Under the pieces are notes generated by a model that was not told where the DNA came from, ran no database searches, and was given only the letters and a program-made list of their open reading frames with translations. Positions 42,747 to 51,539 of a DNA stretch of 64,000 nt are shown here, piece after piece (the first letter of the stretch is position 1; the number at the start of each line of letters is the position of its first letter). The stretch spans positions 186,001-250,000 of the forward strand of contig JAWKIF010000012.1 of NCBI GenBank assembly GCA_041394405.1, in the 5' to 3' direction. Both the position numbers and the translations under genes were made by a program. This stretch comes from Microthrix sp041394405. Its GTDB lineage: Bacteria > Actinomycetota > Acidimicrobiia > Acidimicrobiales > Microtrichaceae.

Positions 42747-43367
42747 TCAGCGAAGCAGGCCGCCGAGCAGCTGGGTGCGAACCAGCTGGGCGACCGCTGC
42801 CTCGTCGCCGAAGTCCAGTCCGGCCGGGCTGCCGATGTAGCTCAGGATCATGGTGGCCAGGTACTGAGCCGCCTCGTGCCGGTTGACCTCATCAACCAGC
42901 TGATCGCTGAAGCGATCCAGCAGGTCTTCGGTGTAGGCCACCATCAGGCCGTACACCACGGGCTCAAGCTCATCGAGCATCGGGGCCAGCTGGTGGGCCT
43001 CGTGGCGCACCAGGCGCTGCAACAACGCGTGCTCCTCGGTCCGGCGCACCCCCTCCATGAGGCCGCGGATGAGGCGACCCTCCAGCGTGGCCTCTTCAGC
43101 CACGGCCTCGGCCAGACCCCGCCAGAAGCGGGCCACCTCGGCTGCGAGCGCCGCACGCAGCAGCTCGTCGCGCCCGTTGGGAAAGGCCCGATACAGCGTG
43201 CTTCGGCCCAGCCCCGCCTCGCTGGCGACGGCCGCCAGCGACACCTCGCCGATGGTGGCGCCGTCCAGGTGACGAATCGCAGCGTCCACCAGCAGCCGGC
43301 GCGGGTGATCGTCGGGCAGCCCCGCAAGGGGGTCCAAGTCGTGTTCGTTCAACACCGGCTCAGCCAT
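42747..43367 (-). CDS. TetR-family transcriptional regulator
   Basis: 206 residues. HTH at about 24-70 with IGEVSLAAVASEAGLGRSTL and YRAFPNGRDEL. The C-terminal ligand domain is unassigned. The ATG overlaps the SURF1 stop by 8 bp (ATGGCTGA), so it is co-translated with SURF1 instead of standing alone, an unusual pairing. Possible target: its own operon or unlinked lipid genes. Confidence 0.9.
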   Translation of the reverse strand: MAEPVLNEHDLDPLAGLPDDHPRRLLVDAAIRHLDGATIGEVSLAAVASEAGLGRSTLYRAFPNGRDELLRAALAAEVARFWRGLAEAVAEEATLEGRLIRGLMEGVRRTEEHALLQRLVRHEAHQLAPMLDELEPVVYGLMVAYTEDLLDRFSDQLVDEVNRHEAAQYLATMILSYIGSPAGLDFGDEAAVAQLVRTQLLGGLLR

Positions 43368-44142
43368 CGGTGGCCCCTTCCCTGCGCCCGCTCCTGGCCT
43401 GGCGGCGCAGGAACAGCGGATACCCCACGGCGAACACCAGCGCGAACAGGAACCACTGGCCCGCATAGCCGGCATGGGGCCCAAGGTCGGGTTCTGGCCG
43501 GGGCACCTCCTGAAGTGCGTCGCCGTCGGTCGCCGGCTCTTGGCCGGTGGCAACCAGCGCTACCGGGTCGAGCGGCACCGACACCTGTTCGGCCAGGCGC
43601 TCCAAGTCCAGCCGGTTGTAGCGCTCCAGCGTGCCGGGCCGATCATCGCTGCCGCCAAGCAGGCCCCGCTCGGCGGTGCTCTGCACCCACCCGGTGACCG
43701 ACACCGGGCCCGCCGGCGGCGCCGCCGCCGGCACCGGCACCCCCTCGTCGCCCACGGCCAGCGGCACGAAACCCCGCAGCACCGCCACCGCCTCGTCACC
43801 GCTCAGCCGCAACGGCGTGACGACCCAGTATCCGGGCAGGCCGCCCTGGGTGCGGTTGGCGATGAGCACCTCCTCGTCGGCCAGGTACTCGCCGGTCGCC
43901 GTCACGTTGCGATAGCTCAACTCGTCTGCGGCCTCGGTGGAGTCGGCGGGCTCGACCAAGGTGTCGATGGCCACCGAGGGTTCTCGTTCCCGAGCGGCGA
44001 GGGTGTCGGCCAGATCCTGCTTCTCGTGCAGGCGATCCAGCTGCCAGAACCCGAGGCGAACCATGACCAACACGGCCACCAGCACCAGTACATGCAGCAC
44101 GATCCACCACGGGCGTCGGGCGAATCGGTAGTCGGCGGTCAC
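43360..44142 (-). CDS. SURF1-family cytochrome oxidase biogenesis protein
   Basis: 260 residues. Two TM segments (about 12-34 and near 225-245) with a periplasmic domain between, the SURF1 layout. Seen: RLGFWQLDRLHEK after TM1, YRNVTATGEY, GYWVVTPL and the C-terminal GYAGQWFLFA. Assists heme/copper centre assembly of aa3-type oxidase. GTG 44142 follows TATCCT (44155-44150) by 7 nt, so probably leaderless. Confidence 0.93.
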   Translation of the reverse strand: MTADYRFARRPWWIVLHVLVLVAVLVMVRLGFWQLDRLHEKQDLADTLAAREREPSVAIDTLVEPADSTEAADELSYRNVTATGEYLADEEVLIANRTQGGLPGYWVVTPLRLSGDEAVAVLRGFVPLAVGDEGVPVPAAAPPAGPVSVTGWVQSTAERGLLGGSDDRPGTLERYNRLDLERLAEQVSVPLDPVALVATGQEPATDGDALQEVPRPEPDLGPHAGYAGQWFLFALVFAVGYPLFLRRQARSGRREGATDG

Positions 44143-44222
44143 TGGCCAGAGGATACCGAGTGGGAAGGGCTGCCCGGCTGGCGGGGCTGCCCGCGGGTGA
44201 GCGCCGTAGGGTCGCCCCCCAC

Positions 44223-44399
44223 ATGAACGAGTTGCTGATGCCGACGACCGACGCCGGAGTGGCGGCCCAGGTGGTGGGCTTGATGGTGCTGGGCCTCGGC
44301 GCTGCGGTGCTGGCGCGCGGCCGCCGGGAGCTGCAGACCTTCATCGCCGGCGTGGTCACGCTCGGCCTGGCGCTCATGGCCCTGCGGATACTCCACTGA
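44223..44399 (+). CDS. Small membrane protein, 58 aa
   Basis: Two hydrophobic helices (about 12-31 and 38-56) joined by a basic RGRRE loop. Divergent from SURF1, 80 bp away. ATG 44223 is preferred over longer frames. TAGGGT lies 10 nt before it and there is no ribosome site. No family recognised. Confidence 0.6.
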   Translation: MNELLMPTTDAGVAAQVVGLMVLGLGAAVLARGRRELQTFIAGVVTLGLALMALRILH

Positions 44400-44451
44400 T
44401 CGACCGGGGCCGCCCATGCTTGCCGGGTCGTCGACTCGCCGACCCGCCCGG

Positions 44452-45627
44452 CTACCCGGCGCAGACCCCGGCGCGGTTTCCCAGGGATGAGCCACGCCGG
44501 CCCATCCTGATGGGATCTCGGTCCAGCCCGTTGGTGAGATACACAAACGACAGGCCACTGGCCGGGTCGGCCCACGCCACTTGTCCCCCCGCCCCCATGT
44601 GCCCGAACGCCCTGGCCGATACGGTGCGACCGAAGCCACGCATGGACGAGAACCCGTCGTCCCCAGCGACGAGCAGGCCCAGCGTGCGGTTGGCCGGGAC
44701 GCCCACCATGGGGTCGGGAAGAGCGCACGCGATCTCCTCGGTCCCCGCCCGCAGCACCTCCCCGTCCCATGCTCGGCCTGGGTTGTCCATGACTGCCTGG
44801 AGAAACATGGCCAGCTCGGCGGCGGTGCCGATCGCTCCCCCACCGGGAGCAGCGATGCGGCGCTCGTCGACGCCGTTGAACTCCAGCAGGTGGTCCTCGT
44901 CGATGCCGGCCAACTCGCCAAGGTCCAGCCCGGCGATGCCGGTGACCGCCTCGGTCTGCTCGGGGGTCGGGGGCACGCCGACGGGCACGAGATCGACGAC
45001 ATCGGCCTGGGCCTCCTCGGGCACACCCAACCTCAGCCGCGTCAGCCCGAGGGGCTCAACGAGCCGTTCGTGGATGAAGCGCCGATAGTCGCTGCCTGTG
45101 ACCCGTTCCAGAATCTCGGCGAGCACCCAGTGGGCGGCTGCCGGGTGGTATTCGAACCGACTTCCCGGCTTCCAGTTGAGCCGCCATGTCGAGAAGCGGC
45201 TCAAGCGCCGCGAGCGATCCTCCCAGTCGGCGACCGCAAACGGAGCCGAGGGGAATCCGGCCGTGTGGGTGAGCAGCTGCTCGACGGTAACGACCTCCTT
45301 GCCGTTCGTGGCGAACTCCGGAACGATGTCGCCCGCACGGCTGTGCCGGGACACCAGACCCTGCCCGAGCGCCAACCAGAGCGCGCCGGCCATCAGGATC
45401 TTGGTACAGCTGAACATCACGTAGCGGCTCTCTGGGGCCGCACCAAGCGTTCGGCTCACGACCAGCCTGCCGTTGCGGGCCAGCGCCAGCTGGCACGACG
45501 GCAAGAGGCCGGCTTCGATCTCCCGGTGGGCCCGCCCAATCAGCTCGTCCGCTCGGCCCTGGTCCACCCCGACTGCGCCGGGTTCAGCGACCTGTAGGCC
45601 TCCGGAGTAGTCGATGAGGCGATGCAT
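44452..45627 (-). CDS. Serine hydrolase, beta-lactamase class C/esterase family
   Basis: 391 residues of the penicillin-binding-like serine hydrolase family. The nucleophile motif SxxK is SCTK at 73-76, followed by the TVEQLLTHTAGFP landmark and FEYHPAAAHW where the Tyr of YxN would sit (the Asn appears replaced). No signal peptide, so probably cytoplasmic; many such proteins are esterases, and the lipid neighbourhood fits that better than beta-lactam resistance. ATG 45627; frame upstream is antisense to the alpha/beta hydrolase end. Confidence 0.88.
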   Translation of the reverse strand: MHRLIDYSGGLQVAEPGAVGVDQGRADELIGRAHREIEAGLLPSCQLALARNGRLVVSRTLGAAPESRYVMFSCTKILMAGALWLALGQGLVSRHSRAGDIVPEFATNGKEVVTVEQLLTHTAGFPSAPFAVADWEDRSRRLSRFSTWRLNWKPGSRFEYHPAAAHWVLAEILERVTGSDYRRFIHERLVEPLGLTRLRLGVPEEAQADVVDLVPVGVPPTPEQTEAVTGIAGLDLGELAGIDEDHLLEFNGVDERRIAAPGGGAIGTAAELAMFLQAVMDNPGRAWDGEVLRAGTEEIACALPDPMVGVPANRTLGLLVAGDDGFSSMRGFGRTVSARAFGHMGAGGQVAWADPASGLSFVYLTNGLDRDPIRMGRRGSSLGNRAGVCAG

Positions 45628-45655
45628 CAGCTTCTGCGGGCTCGACGGCGGCCCA

Positions 45656-46948
45656 TCAGGCAGCGGGCTCGCTGGTGGTGGACTCCGCACGGTCGTGGCC
45701 AGGGCCTGAGATGCCCGCCGCCCTCAGCGAGGCCAGCACATAGTCCGACACGCCCCCAGACCACAGGTACCCCACGTGGTTGCCGCCGTACCAATGGATG
45801 TCGGGTTCCTCCCAGTGGCTCCACAGGCGGTGGGCCTGGGCGGGACGAGCCAGGCGGTCTCCCAATCCGCCGTACACAAACCGCCGGTCGTGGGGAATCA
45901 ACGGGGCAAATGACAGCGGCGAGACCACCCGGTGGACTGCCTCTGCGTTGCCGCCCAGGATCTTGTGGTCGATGGCCCGCAACCGGATGTTGTCGGGGCT
46001 GTGGCTGTGGATGAGCTCCGGGAAGTCGACCACGGGGATTCCGGCCACGACCGCGTCCAGGTCGGGCTCGATCCCCGCCAGCAGCGACACCATGTAGCCG
46101 CCCAGCGACACCCCGTACATCCCGATCGGCGCTTTGCCTTGGCGGCGAACCCACGAGATCACGCTGCGCACGTCCCACACCCCCTGGGCCAGGCCATGCA
46201 CGGTGTTCATGAGGTCAAACGACAGGAACGCCTCGCCGCTGACCCGCGAGATCTTTCGGGGCCCGTGCAGCGGCATGACGGGCAGGGCCACGTTGACCCC
46301 AAGCTCGCGGTGGATGCGCATGGCGTGCAGCCCCACAAAGTCCATGAATGCTGTCCCGCACCCGAACCCGTGCACGGCGATGACCCACGGGCGAGGACCA
46401 CCGGCGTGGCGCAGGATGACCGCCGACGCCGTGCGGTTGGCCTCGTAGCCGGCCCACCGCTCGGCTCCCGGCTCCTCGGCCCGGGGCGACCAGCCGCTGG
46501 CGAACAACACCCGCTCGTAGGACTGTCCGAGTGCCCAGCCCCTGTGGACTGCCGGATCAACCAGCTCTGGCGGCCGGCGGTGGTACGAACCGGGGTCGTC
46601 GAGCCAGCCCCGCGAGGCGAACAGCTCGTGGGCATCGGTGAGCTCGCGCCCGACGCGCTGGTAGTCGGCCCGCGACGGAAAGGCGTTGGGCCCCATGGCG
46701 ATGGCCAAGATGGCCTCGTCCATGGCCACCTGTGCGGCAAACACCGGCGAGACGCGAGGCACCGGCAGCCCGGGCTCGTCCCCAGCGAACCTTCGCACCA
46801 GCGTTTCGCCGACCACCTTGGCCGTGCGCGGCCCCGCAACCAGCGCACGTGTCGGGGCGTGCCGGGCAAGCTCTCGTTCCACATCGCGGTAGCGACGTCC
46901 GACGGCCCGCCACGCGGCGCCCGGTGTGTCGAGTACGGCGTTACCCAT
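45656..46948 (-). CDS. Alpha/beta hydrolase
   Basis: 430 residues. Nucleophile elbow GVSLGG at 279-284 (Ser281), an oxyanion-hole stretch VIAVHGFGCG near 189-198 and a late His in YGGNHVGY. The N-terminal 180 residues are helical and not assignable. ATG 46948 has GGGGAG upstream and overlaps the stop of the WS/DGAT gene by 8 bp, so it belongs to the same lipid operon. A lipase/esterase acting on stored lipid is a reasonable guess. Confidence 0.88.
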   Translation of the reverse strand: MGNAVLDTPGAAWRAVGRRYRDVERELARHAPTRALVAGPRTAKVVGETLVRRFAGDEPGLPVPRVSPVFAAQVAMDEAILAIAMGPNAFPSRADYQRVGRELTDAHELFASRGWLDDPGSYHRRPPELVDPAVHRGWALGQSYERVLFASGWSPRAEEPGAERWAGYEANRTASAVILRHAGGPRPWVIAVHGFGCGTAFMDFVGLHAMRIHRELGVNVALPVMPLHGPRKISRVSGEAFLSFDLMNTVHGLAQGVWDVRSVISWVRRQGKAPIGMYGVSLGGYMVSLLAGIEPDLDAVVAGIPVVDFPELIHSHSPDNIRLRAIDHKILGGNAEAVHRVVSPLSFAPLIPHDRRFVYGGLGDRLARPAQAHRLWSHWEEPDIHWYGGNHVGYLWSGGVSDYVLASLRAAGISGPGHDRAESTTSEPAA

Positions 46949-48362
46949 CACTGCTCCCCTCGGGATCGACTCGGTCCGCCAGCTCGGCCAGCTCGCGCAC
47001 CGCGGCGACAAACCCCGCACCGATCGCGTCGACGTCATCGACCAGGTCGGGGCAGGCGATCACTCCCACGTTGAGATCGTCACACTGGCTGAGCACGGTG
47101 ATGTTGAGGCCGGTGTTCGCAATCAGCGGCCCCATCGGATAAGTGGCCGTCACCCTCGCACCTCCGAGGAACAATGGAATGGGCGGCCCCGGCACATTCG
47201 ACATCACCAGGTTGAATGCGGACGGATGAAGGCCGCCAACCCCCAGGTTGGAGTAGGCAAGCGCCGCACCGCGAATGAGCGCCGACGAGGTGAGGTCCAC
47301 CCAGTCGGCCATGAGGTCGGGGCCGAATGCCTTTGGGGCGGCCTTGGCCTCCGACGTGTGTGCTCGGATCGCTTGCAATGCCTCCACCGGGTCGGCGAGG
47401 CCAACCGGCAACGGCACCATCAGGTTGGCCGTGCGGTTTCCCAGGCGGCCCTCGTCGGCTTCGGTGCGCAGCGACATGGGAACCGACGCCAGCAACGGAC
47501 CCGATGGCAATGCGTCCCGGTCGGCCAGATAGCGGCGCAGGGAGGCCGTGACGGCTGCGAGCACGACGTCGTTGACGGTGGTGCCGAATGCCGTCCGTGC
47601 GCGACGGAGGTCGTCGAGCCGGCACTGATTGAGGGCGACAGTGCGCCGCTTGGTCAGCCGACCGTTGAACGGTGTGGATGGAGCGAAGTTCTGCACATCA
47701 CCCGAGGCCTGTCGCGACATCGAGGTCCGCGTCGCTTCGGCCAGGGCACCGGCCGAGCGGACGAGCGTTCCTGGGAGACGCCCCACCCGGGTCACCGCCG
47801 CGCCGAGAGCATCGGCTGCCAGGTCGCGGGCATCCGGCTGCGGCGCCGGACTCCACTCCTCCTCGGGCGGCTGGACGGGATCACCATCTGCCGACAGGTC
47901 GAAGAGGGAGGCCATCAGCTCCCCACCGGCCGCACCGTCCATGACGGCATGATGAACCTTCGAGACCAGCGCAACCGAGCCGTCGGCGAGGCCGTCAACC
48001 ACCCACATCTCCCAGAGGGGACGGTCCCTGGGCAGCTGTCGGCTCGCCACGTCGCCCGCGAACGTCGCGAGCGCGCGGGCGTCGCCGGGGGCGTCGAGGG
48101 TGTGGTGGCCAACATGGTTGTCCAGTGCGAAGTCGGGATCCTCGATCCAGCGTGGGTGATCCAGACCCGCGGGCACCGACAGCACGCGGCGACGGAACGG
48201 CGCGATGAGGTGAATCCGTTCCTCCATCACCTCCAGCACACGGCCGGTCGACCATCCCTTGACCCCCGTCGGGTCGAGCACCAAGACGCCGACGACGTGC
48301 ATCAGCATGGTGGAGGTTTCGGTCTCCAGAAACAGGGCATCGGCGCCGGTGATGCGTTCCAT
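46941..48362 (-). CDS. Wax ester synthase/diacylglycerol acyltransferase (WS/DGAT)
   Basis: 473 residues. The catalytic motif HHxxxDG is HHAVMDG at 137-143. The N-terminus ITGADALFLETE and the later NVPGPP and PMGPLIANTGLNITV stretches are typical. Transfers fatty acyl from acyl-CoA to diacylglycerol or fatty alcohol to make storage lipid. ATG overlaps the acyl-CoA synthetase stop as ATGA, and the 3' end overlaps the hydrolase gene, so synthetase, transferase and hydrolase are translated together. A second WS/DGAT starts divergently at 50,102. Confidence 0.94.
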   Translation of the reverse strand: MERITGADALFLETETSTMLMHVVGVLVLDPTGVKGWSTGRVLEVMEERIHLIAPFRRRVLSVPAGLDHPRWIEDPDFALDNHVGHHTLDAPGDARALATFAGDVASRQLPRDRPLWEMWVVDGLADGSVALVSKVHHAVMDGAAGGELMASLFDLSADGDPVQPPEEEWSPAPQPDARDLAADALGAAVTRVGRLPGTLVRSAGALAEATRTSMSRQASGDVQNFAPSTPFNGRLTKRRTVALNQCRLDDLRRARTAFGTTVNDVVLAAVTASLRRYLADRDALPSGPLLASVPMSLRTEADEGRLGNRTANLMVPLPVGLADPVEALQAIRAHTSEAKAAPKAFGPDLMADWVDLTSSALIRGAALAYSNLGVGGLHPSAFNLVMSNVPGPPIPLFLGGARVTATYPMGPLIANTGLNITVLSQCDDLNVGVIACPDLVDDVDAIGAGFVAAVRELAELADRVDPEGSSDG

Positions 48363-49963
48363 CAGCTGACCCGGGCTGCGGCGAGCGCCCACCGGTAGTC
48401 GGGTTTCCCGCTGGGTTGGCGCTCGATCTTCTCGACCGCAACCAGTTCGCGCGGCAGCTTGTAGGACGCCAGCGTTGCGCGGCCATGACGACGAAGGTCA
48501 TCGAGACCCAGCCCACGGCCCTCCCGGGCGGTGGCGACGGCCACCACGCGCTGGCCCCACTGCTCGTCAGGCACGCCGACCACCACCACGTCCTCCACAT
48601 CGGGATGCCCCAACAGGGCGGCCTCGACCTCCTCGGCGTATACCTTCTCGCCGCCGGTGTTGATGCACTGGGCGGAGCGTCCCAACACTTCGATCGTGCC
48701 ATCCTCGGCGACGGTGGCCTCGTCGCCGGGCAACGACCAGCGGACGCCATCCACCTCGACGAACGCGGCGGCGGACTTGGCGGCATCGCCGTGGTAGCGC
48801 AGGGGGACCCTCCCACCCCGCGCCAGCCGGCCGACGACCCCGGACCCTGGCTCCACCGGGCGAAGCCGCTGGTCGAACACCGCGGTGCGGTCGTCGACCA
48901 TCAACGTGGGTGCACCGAACGGGTCGCCCTCGGGCGGCTTCCCACCGAGCTGACCCGTCTCGGAGGCACCGAAGGCGTCGACGACCACGAGGTCGGCGAA
49001 CCTGTCACGGAGGCGCCGCTTAGTGGCGGGCGACAGGATGGCTCCGCCCGACCCGAGCGCCATGAGGGTGGAGGTATCAAGCCCGTCGCCCGCCGCATCC
49101 AGCTCATCGAGGTGATCCAGCAACGGGCGGGCCATGGCGTCACCGACCACGACCAGGATGTTGACGCCCTCGTCAGCCACCAGCCGCCAGGTGGCGGCGG
49201 CGTCGAATCGACCTCCCGACAGCAGCACCAGCTTTCCCCCGCCAAAGAGCGTGTGAAATGCCAGCCATTGGGCGCTGGCATGCATCAGCGGCGGGACGGG
49301 AAGTGCCGCCAGGCCGGGGCTCAACACCCGCTCGGCGAGCTCGCCCGGCTCGACGATGACGTTTCCGAACTGCATCGGATCTCCACCGCCCATGGCCGCG
49401 AAGAAGATGTCCTCGTGTCGCCAGAGGACCCCCTTGGGCATGCCCGTGGTGCCACCGGTGTAGACGCAATACAGATCGTCGGCCGAGCGCCGATCGAACG
49501 ATCGCTCATCGGAGGAGCCGGCGAGGGCAGCCTCGTAGTCGTCGCCGATTGGTCGGGTGGCCGTTCCGTCGTCGACGTCCAACACCACTCGAGCCTCGGC
49601 CATGGCATCGAGAGCGGCCTGGGCCGCCTCGCCGAAGCGCCGCTGCACGATGAGGCCAACCAGCCCTGCGTCACCGTAGAGGTGACGCAATTCCGCGCTC
49701 ACATAGCGCCAGTTGACGTTGACCGGCACGGCCCGCAGTTTGAAGCAGGCCAGCATCGACTCGATGTACTCCGAGCCGTTCGCCAGGTGCAGGCCGACGA
49801 AGTCGCCCGGGCCGATCCCCGCCGCGGCGAGGCGGTTGGCCAGTCGATTCGCCCGTTGGTCGAGGGCCCGATAGGTCAGTCGGCGGTCCCCCGCGACGAC
49901 GGCGACGGCGTCGGGTACGGCGTCGGCCACGCTCTCGAAGAGATCGGCCAGGTTGAACTCCAC
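48362..49963 (-). CDS. Acyl-CoA synthetase (AMP-forming)
   Basis: 533 residues of the ANL superfamily. Seen: P-loop-like YTGGTTGMPKG near 172-182, the adenine motif region FGASETGQ, SLPGDEATV in place of the usual TGD-type hinge area, and the C-terminal catalytic Lys in RQPSGKPDYRW. Activates fatty (or other) acids to CoA thioesters for the coupled WS/DGAT. GTG 49963 is preferred over 49978 because GAGGAGGG lies 5 nt before it. Confidence 0.92.
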   Translation of the reverse strand: MEFNLADLFESVADAVPDAVAVVAGDRRLTYRALDQRANRLANRLAAAGIGPGDFVGLHLANGSEYIESMLACFKLRAVPVNVNWRYVSAELRHLYGDAGLVGLIVQRRFGEAAQAALDAMAEARVVLDVDDGTATRPIGDDYEAALAGSSDERSFDRRSADDLYCVYTGGTTGMPKGVLWRHEDIFFAAMGGGDPMQFGNVIVEPGELAERVLSPGLAALPVPPLMHASAQWLAFHTLFGGGKLVLLSGGRFDAAATWRLVADEGVNILVVVGDAMARPLLDHLDELDAAGDGLDTSTLMALGSGGAILSPATKRRLRDRFADLVVVDAFGASETGQLGGKPPEGDPFGAPTLMVDDRTAVFDQRLRPVEPGSGVVGRLARGGRVPLRYHGDAAKSAAAFVEVDGVRWSLPGDEATVAEDGTIEVLGRSAQCINTGGEKVYAEEVEAALLGHPDVEDVVVVGVPDEQWGQRVVAVATAREGRGLGLDDLRRHGRATLASYKLPRELVAVEKIERQPSGKPDYRWALAAARVS

Positions 49964-50101
49964 GCCGGCCCTCCTCACGTATGGGGCACCGCGTCGGGCG
50001 ACGCTCGACTATACCAATGTGGGTGAGGTTCCATGGCTGCCGAACGCGGGGCAGCCCGTGCCGCATGTCGCACCGAGGGCGGGCGACGAGGGGGAAGGTT
50101 C

Positions 50102-51487
50102 GTGGAGGAAGTCAGCGGGCTCGACACGCGGTTCCTGTACTCCGAAACACCCACCGCGCACATGCACACCCTGAAGATCGTGGTGGTGGACGTGACCGCT
50201 CGGGCCGTCCCGCTGACGCTCGAGCTGTTCACCGACTTGCTGGCCCAACGGCTGGACCGCATGCCTGCCCTCCGCCGACGCCGGGTGGCCATTCCGCATC
50301 GGCTGAGCTTGCCGGTGTGGGTGGAGGACGCAGACCTCGAGATTTCGTCTCACATTGACTGGCGGACCGCCCCAGCCCCGGGAGGCAACCGGGAGCTGGC
50401 CGACATCGCCGCCGAGGTGGCGGCCACTCCCCTCGATCCTGACCGTCCCCTGTGGCACATGACCGTGGTCGACGGCATGGACGGCGACCGTCTGGCCGTG
50501 ATCGTGAAGCTGCACCACGCGTTGGCCGACGGCGGGGCGTCGGCAGCCATGCTGTTGAACGCGTTTCTCACCGACCGGAGCCACGCCATCATCACTCCGG
50601 CGCATCCCGAGCCCGAACCCTTGCGCCGACAGCTGGTCGGCCTCGCTGCCAGGTCACGTGCCCGCCAGGTGCGGAACCTCCCTGCCCTGGGTCGGGAGAT
50701 GTACACGGGCATGCGGGCTGCGCAACGAGCCTCCCACGAGGCCAATGGTGCGCCGGCGTTGCCTTTCAGCTGTCCTCGGACCCCACTGAACGTCTCGCTC
50801 AGTGCACAACGCACCTTCGCCATGGTGGAACTGCCCATCCCGGACCTCCTGGAGATCAAGGCCTCGCTCGGCACCACGCTGAACGTCGTGTACCTCGCGC
50901 TGTGCGGAGGTGCGCTCCGCCGCTACCTCCTGGGCCTGCGGGCGCTGCCCAGGAAGACCCTGCTGGCCGGGGTACCGGTGGGCACCAAGATCGATCCCAC
51001 GCGGCTCAGCGGAAACCACGTCGACAACATGTACGTGCCGCTGCGTACCGACCTGGACGATCCGGTCGCGCGGCTGAGGGCCGTCCACGAGGCGGCGGCA
51101 CGGGCCCGCCGCATTCGGGCTGCCATGGGCCACGAAATGCTGGAGCGCCGGGCCGCCCTGACCCCCCTCCACCTCTACCCGCTGGGGCTGCGGCTCTGGG
51201 CCCGCAGCAAGCTGTCCGACCGGGTGCGTCCACCGATCAACGTGGTGGCCTCCAATGTGGCGGGGCCCCGTGAAGCTCCAGAAACCGACGGTGGTGTGAT
51301 CAGCGCGTTGTACTCGGTCGGGCCGATCTTGGAGGGGATCGGGTTGAACATCACCGCCTGGAGCTTCTGCGACAAGCTGAGCGTCTCGGTGCTGGGGTGC
51401 CCTGCGAGCCTGCCCGACCCCTGGGCGCTCACCACGCAGTTCGAGGCGGAACTGGAGGACCTTCGACACCGCCTGGGCGAGTTCTGA
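50102..51487 (+). CDS. Wax ester synthase/diacylglycerol acyltransferase (WS/DGAT)
   Basis: 461 residues from GTG 50102. HHxxxDG is HHALADG at about 138-144; SGLDTRFLYSETPTAHMH at the N-terminus is the family opening. ATG 50033 would add 23 Arg/Gly-rich residues with poor third-position GC (about 63%), so GTG 50102 is preferred, but ATG 50033 has GAGG 5 nt upstream and cannot be excluded. Divergent from the acyl-CoA synthetase; TATACC at 50010-50015 may be its -10. Paralogue of the gene at 46,941. Confidence 0.92.
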   Translation: MEEVSGLDTRFLYSETPTAHMHTLKIVVVDVTARAVPLTLELFTDLLAQRLDRMPALRRRRVAIPHRLSLPVWVEDADLEISSHIDWRTAPAPGGNRELADIAAEVAATPLDPDRPLWHMTVVDGMDGDRLAVIVKLHHALADGGASAAMLLNAFLTDRSHAIITPAHPEPEPLRRQLVGLAARSRARQVRNLPALGREMYTGMRAAQRASHEANGAPALPFSCPRTPLNVSLSAQRTFAMVELPIPDLLEIKASLGTTLNVVYLALCGGALRRYLLGLRALPRKTLLAGVPVGTKIDPTRLSGNHVDNMYVPLRTDLDDPVARLRAVHEAAARARRIRAAMGHEMLERRAALTPLHLYPLGLRLWARSKLSDRVRPPINVVASNVAGPREAPETDGGVISALYSVGPILEGIGLNITAWSFCDKLSVSVLGCPASLPDPWALTTQFEAELEDLRHRLGEF

Positions 51488-51539
51488 GGCGGCTTCGACC
51501 CGCACGGGTGTCGGGCGTGCGACGGTTGGCCGCTCAACC

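Noticed and set aside
44452..45627. Beta-lactam resistance gene
   Set aside because: It has SxxK but no signal peptide, and the YxN position seems altered; the lipid-gene setting suggests an esterase.
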